Shown piece after piece: positions 62,080 to 64,000 of a stretch of DNA of 64,000 nt. The notes under the pieces are model-generated. The model searched no databases, was not told the origin of the DNA, and worked only from the letters and a program-made list of their open reading frames with translations. The position numbers and the translations under genes are program-made. This stretch comes from Manis javanica (Eukaryota; Chordata; Mammalia; Pholidota; Manidae), in assembly GCF_040802235.1 (NCBI RefSeq), contig NW_027332181.1, forward strand, positions 372,001-436,000, given 5' to 3'. The stretch's first letter is position 1; each line of letters opens with the position of its first letter.

Positions 62080-62345
62080 TTTTATATAGCAAAATTATAC
62101 ATGTATGGATTATAATTTTATACTTTATATAAATTTATATACTTTATATATATAATTTTATACTTTGTATATATTTTGTACTTTATATTTTTATTATATA
62201 TTATAATTTTATACTTTATATATATACACTTATACTTTATATATAAATTTATATTATATATAAATATAATTTATAATCATTTTATATTAATTACACATAC
62301 TCATTTTTATATAATAGTATTATATGTAATTATATTTTATACAGC
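62080..62345. repeat. AT-rich palindromic low-complexity region
   Basis: About 265 bases are nearly all A and T, with the phrase 'ataattttatactttatata' recurring near 62128, 62151 and 62210, and many TATATA palindromes. Confidence 0.85.
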
Positions 62346-62499
62346 TACATTAGGTAGTTAAAATTAGAGCAAACAAAGTGATTTCCCATTATGCAGCTCC
62401 TTTTGGGAGCTATAAATGGGCATTCAGGGTTTAGCTTCAGGGTTCATTGAAAATAATGCAAGAATAGTATAAAAGGTGCTGGCAGCTTGAGGCCGTACA

Positions 62500-62690
62500 A
62501 GATCTCATTCAAGTTTATCAACAGTCATCTGACACCGCATATTACCTCCATTCTCACAGATGTAAGTAAATACAGAGGCTCATATGGAGTAAATAACTTG
62601 TCACACAGCTAGACAATGAAGGTGCTGAGGTTTCAGTCTGCTCTGTTTTACCTGAAAGCCATATCCTCCCCTAACCCCTCTGTGTCTCTA
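62500..62690 (-). repeat. MIR SINE, antisense, partial
   Basis: 'aataacttgtcacacagcta' is followed by 'ggtgctgaggtttcagtctg', the antisense 5' part of MIR. Confidence 0.6.
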
Positions 62691-63164
62691 TAAACACGCA
62701 CCAAGCACCTGCTTTGTGCAAAACACTGTGCCCAAAACATGGGGCTGGGATGTAGGGTGCTAAGTGAGAGTGCACTTCTGTCTTTCAGGTATCTTTCAGG
62801 ATGGCTCTGCCCTACCTGCAGATTTGTGCATGACTCCAGAGGTAAAAGGAGGAAGTTCCTTGTGCAGACAGGCAAAAGTTTAATATAACACATGGCAACC
62901 ATGAGGGCTACAGTAGAGGTGTACAGTAAAGGTGCTGGAGGAGGACAGAGGAGCGTTAGCTCTGACAAGACAAGTGAGTCACAAACAGAGGAGTGGAGAC
63001 AAAGCCTTAGAGCATGTGTAGGATTCTAGTAAGTGGAAGAGCACAGGAGGGTCCTTCCAGGCTAACAGAACCCCATTCAAGAAGTTGGCCTGGCTTTCAT
63101 TTCTGGTCTCCTTGTCCTTGGGAAGACAGAGCAGAGCAGTGTTTATGGACATGGGCTTCAGCAT

Positions 63165-63330
63165 GGTGCTGTCTGGCTGTGGATCCCTGCTGTGTGACTT
63201 AATTGACTCTGGGACCCTGGGCAAATTATTTACGCTTTCTGAACTGCAGTGTCTTCATCTGTAAAATGGGGATAATCATAGCATGTACCTTAAGGGATTA
63301 TCATGAGGCTCAGAAGAGCTAATCCTTACC
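63165..63330 (+). repeat. MIR SINE, sense
   Basis: 'gctgtgtgacttaattgact', 'ccctgggcaaattatttacg', 'tcatctgtaaaatggggata'. A clear copy. Confidence 0.85.
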
Positions 63331-64000
63331 AAGCATCCTGCATACAGGAGGGACACACCAGTTTTGGCTCCACGGGGCTGCTGGTGCTTCTGCTTCTGCT
63401 ACAGATGGGAGCTGCAAAGATCCTGTGCTTCGTGGAAGAATTAGCCTGCAAAGATGTGGATGTGGTGGTAACAAGCCTACTGTCTTATCCTTATGCATCA
63501 CTTAATTTAAGGTTTCATCCCTTTAAAGGATGGAAGGGCTTTCTAGCATCTCTTGAAGCTAGAGATGGTATCTGTCGTTATTTTATTTTTAAACTGATTG
63601 TTAGATTTAAAACAATTCCCAAATTAAAAGTCTGACTTCCTATCGTGTGGAAGGAAGTGCTGAGCCTTTTCTCCCTGGTAGTTTTTGTTATGGATGACAT
63701 TTGCACAGACCTCATGCTCACAAGTATGACCAGGCCTGTGTGACCTTCCTGGTACACTATTTAGCACCACCCCTCTACCCATCTCTTATGAAAACGTTAT
63801 CAGAATGATGTTATTATAGGGAATAACCTTAACTTCTCAATAATTTATATTTGAAACAGTAATTGTTCACCAACTTGAGCTATTAATAGTAGCAAATGAT
63901 GTGTGGGAAAACAGTGGGCCTGGAACTGCAGCTGGGGAGGAGGGAAGTAGCCAGGAATGGGGGTGGGTATGTGCATGTGGGCATGTAGGCATGTCCTGCA
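63331..64000. other. Window end, nothing recognised
   Basis: The 110-codon plus-strand frame at 63303-63635 begins inside the MIR and has no recognisable domain, so it is not called as a gene. Confidence 0.4.

Overview
This is nuclear DNA from a placental mammal. It shows spliced-gene architecture, CpG islands, LINE-1 (L1), L2, MIR and MaLR repeats, and a nuclear copy of mitochondrial DNA. No young lineage-typical SINE (Alu, B1/B2, carnivore CAN, ruminant Bov-tA, pig PRE) was recognised in 64 kb, whereas L1 and one LTR family are abundant. That suggests a SINE-poor lineage. A pangolin is my guess, held with low confidence.

Only one protein-coding exon is clearly identified. It is coding exon 1 of FAM102B (EEIG2) on the minus strand (4046-4182), inside a CpG island at about 3.9-4.7 kb. 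Positions 1-4045 are its first intron. To the right is about 24 kb of repeat-rich intergenic DNA. It carries three minus-strand solo LTRs at 14.7-16.5 kb, each with a perfect 5-bp target duplication. A fourth copy at 21.05 kb is nested in an L1 tail. A sense L1 occupies 24.8-27.0 kb.

A second CpG island at 28.7-30.1 kb has a CRE-like site, CCAAT boxes and a strong plus-strand splice donor after position 29534. It looks like the promoter and non-coding first exon of an unidentified plus-strand transcript. In mouse and human, as I recall, FAM102B and SLC25A24 are divergently arranged neighbours, so SLC25A24 is a candidate, but no SLC25A24 coding exon was recognised. If the call is right, the rest of the window is intronic. 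At 31.85-33.5 kb a GC-rich element with a duplicated 98-bp block abuts an L1 3' end.

A roughly 3-kb NUMT (34.82-37.79 kb) covers the start of COX2, tRNA-Asp, tRNA-Ser(UCN), all of COX1, the Tyr/Cys/OL/Asn/Ala/Trp cluster and most of ND2. All of it is decayed. From 39.83 to about 54.15 kb lies an almost continuous block of minus-strand L1 sequence: one full-length element, a 5' portion of a second, and an older, interrupted third. The final 10 kb is AT-rich with scattered old repeats (MER5A-like, MIR) and simple repeats, and has no supported exon.

Identifications were made by reading the sequence and recalling family consensus sequences. No alignment or database search was run, and repeat boundaries are approximate unless target-site duplications are quoted.
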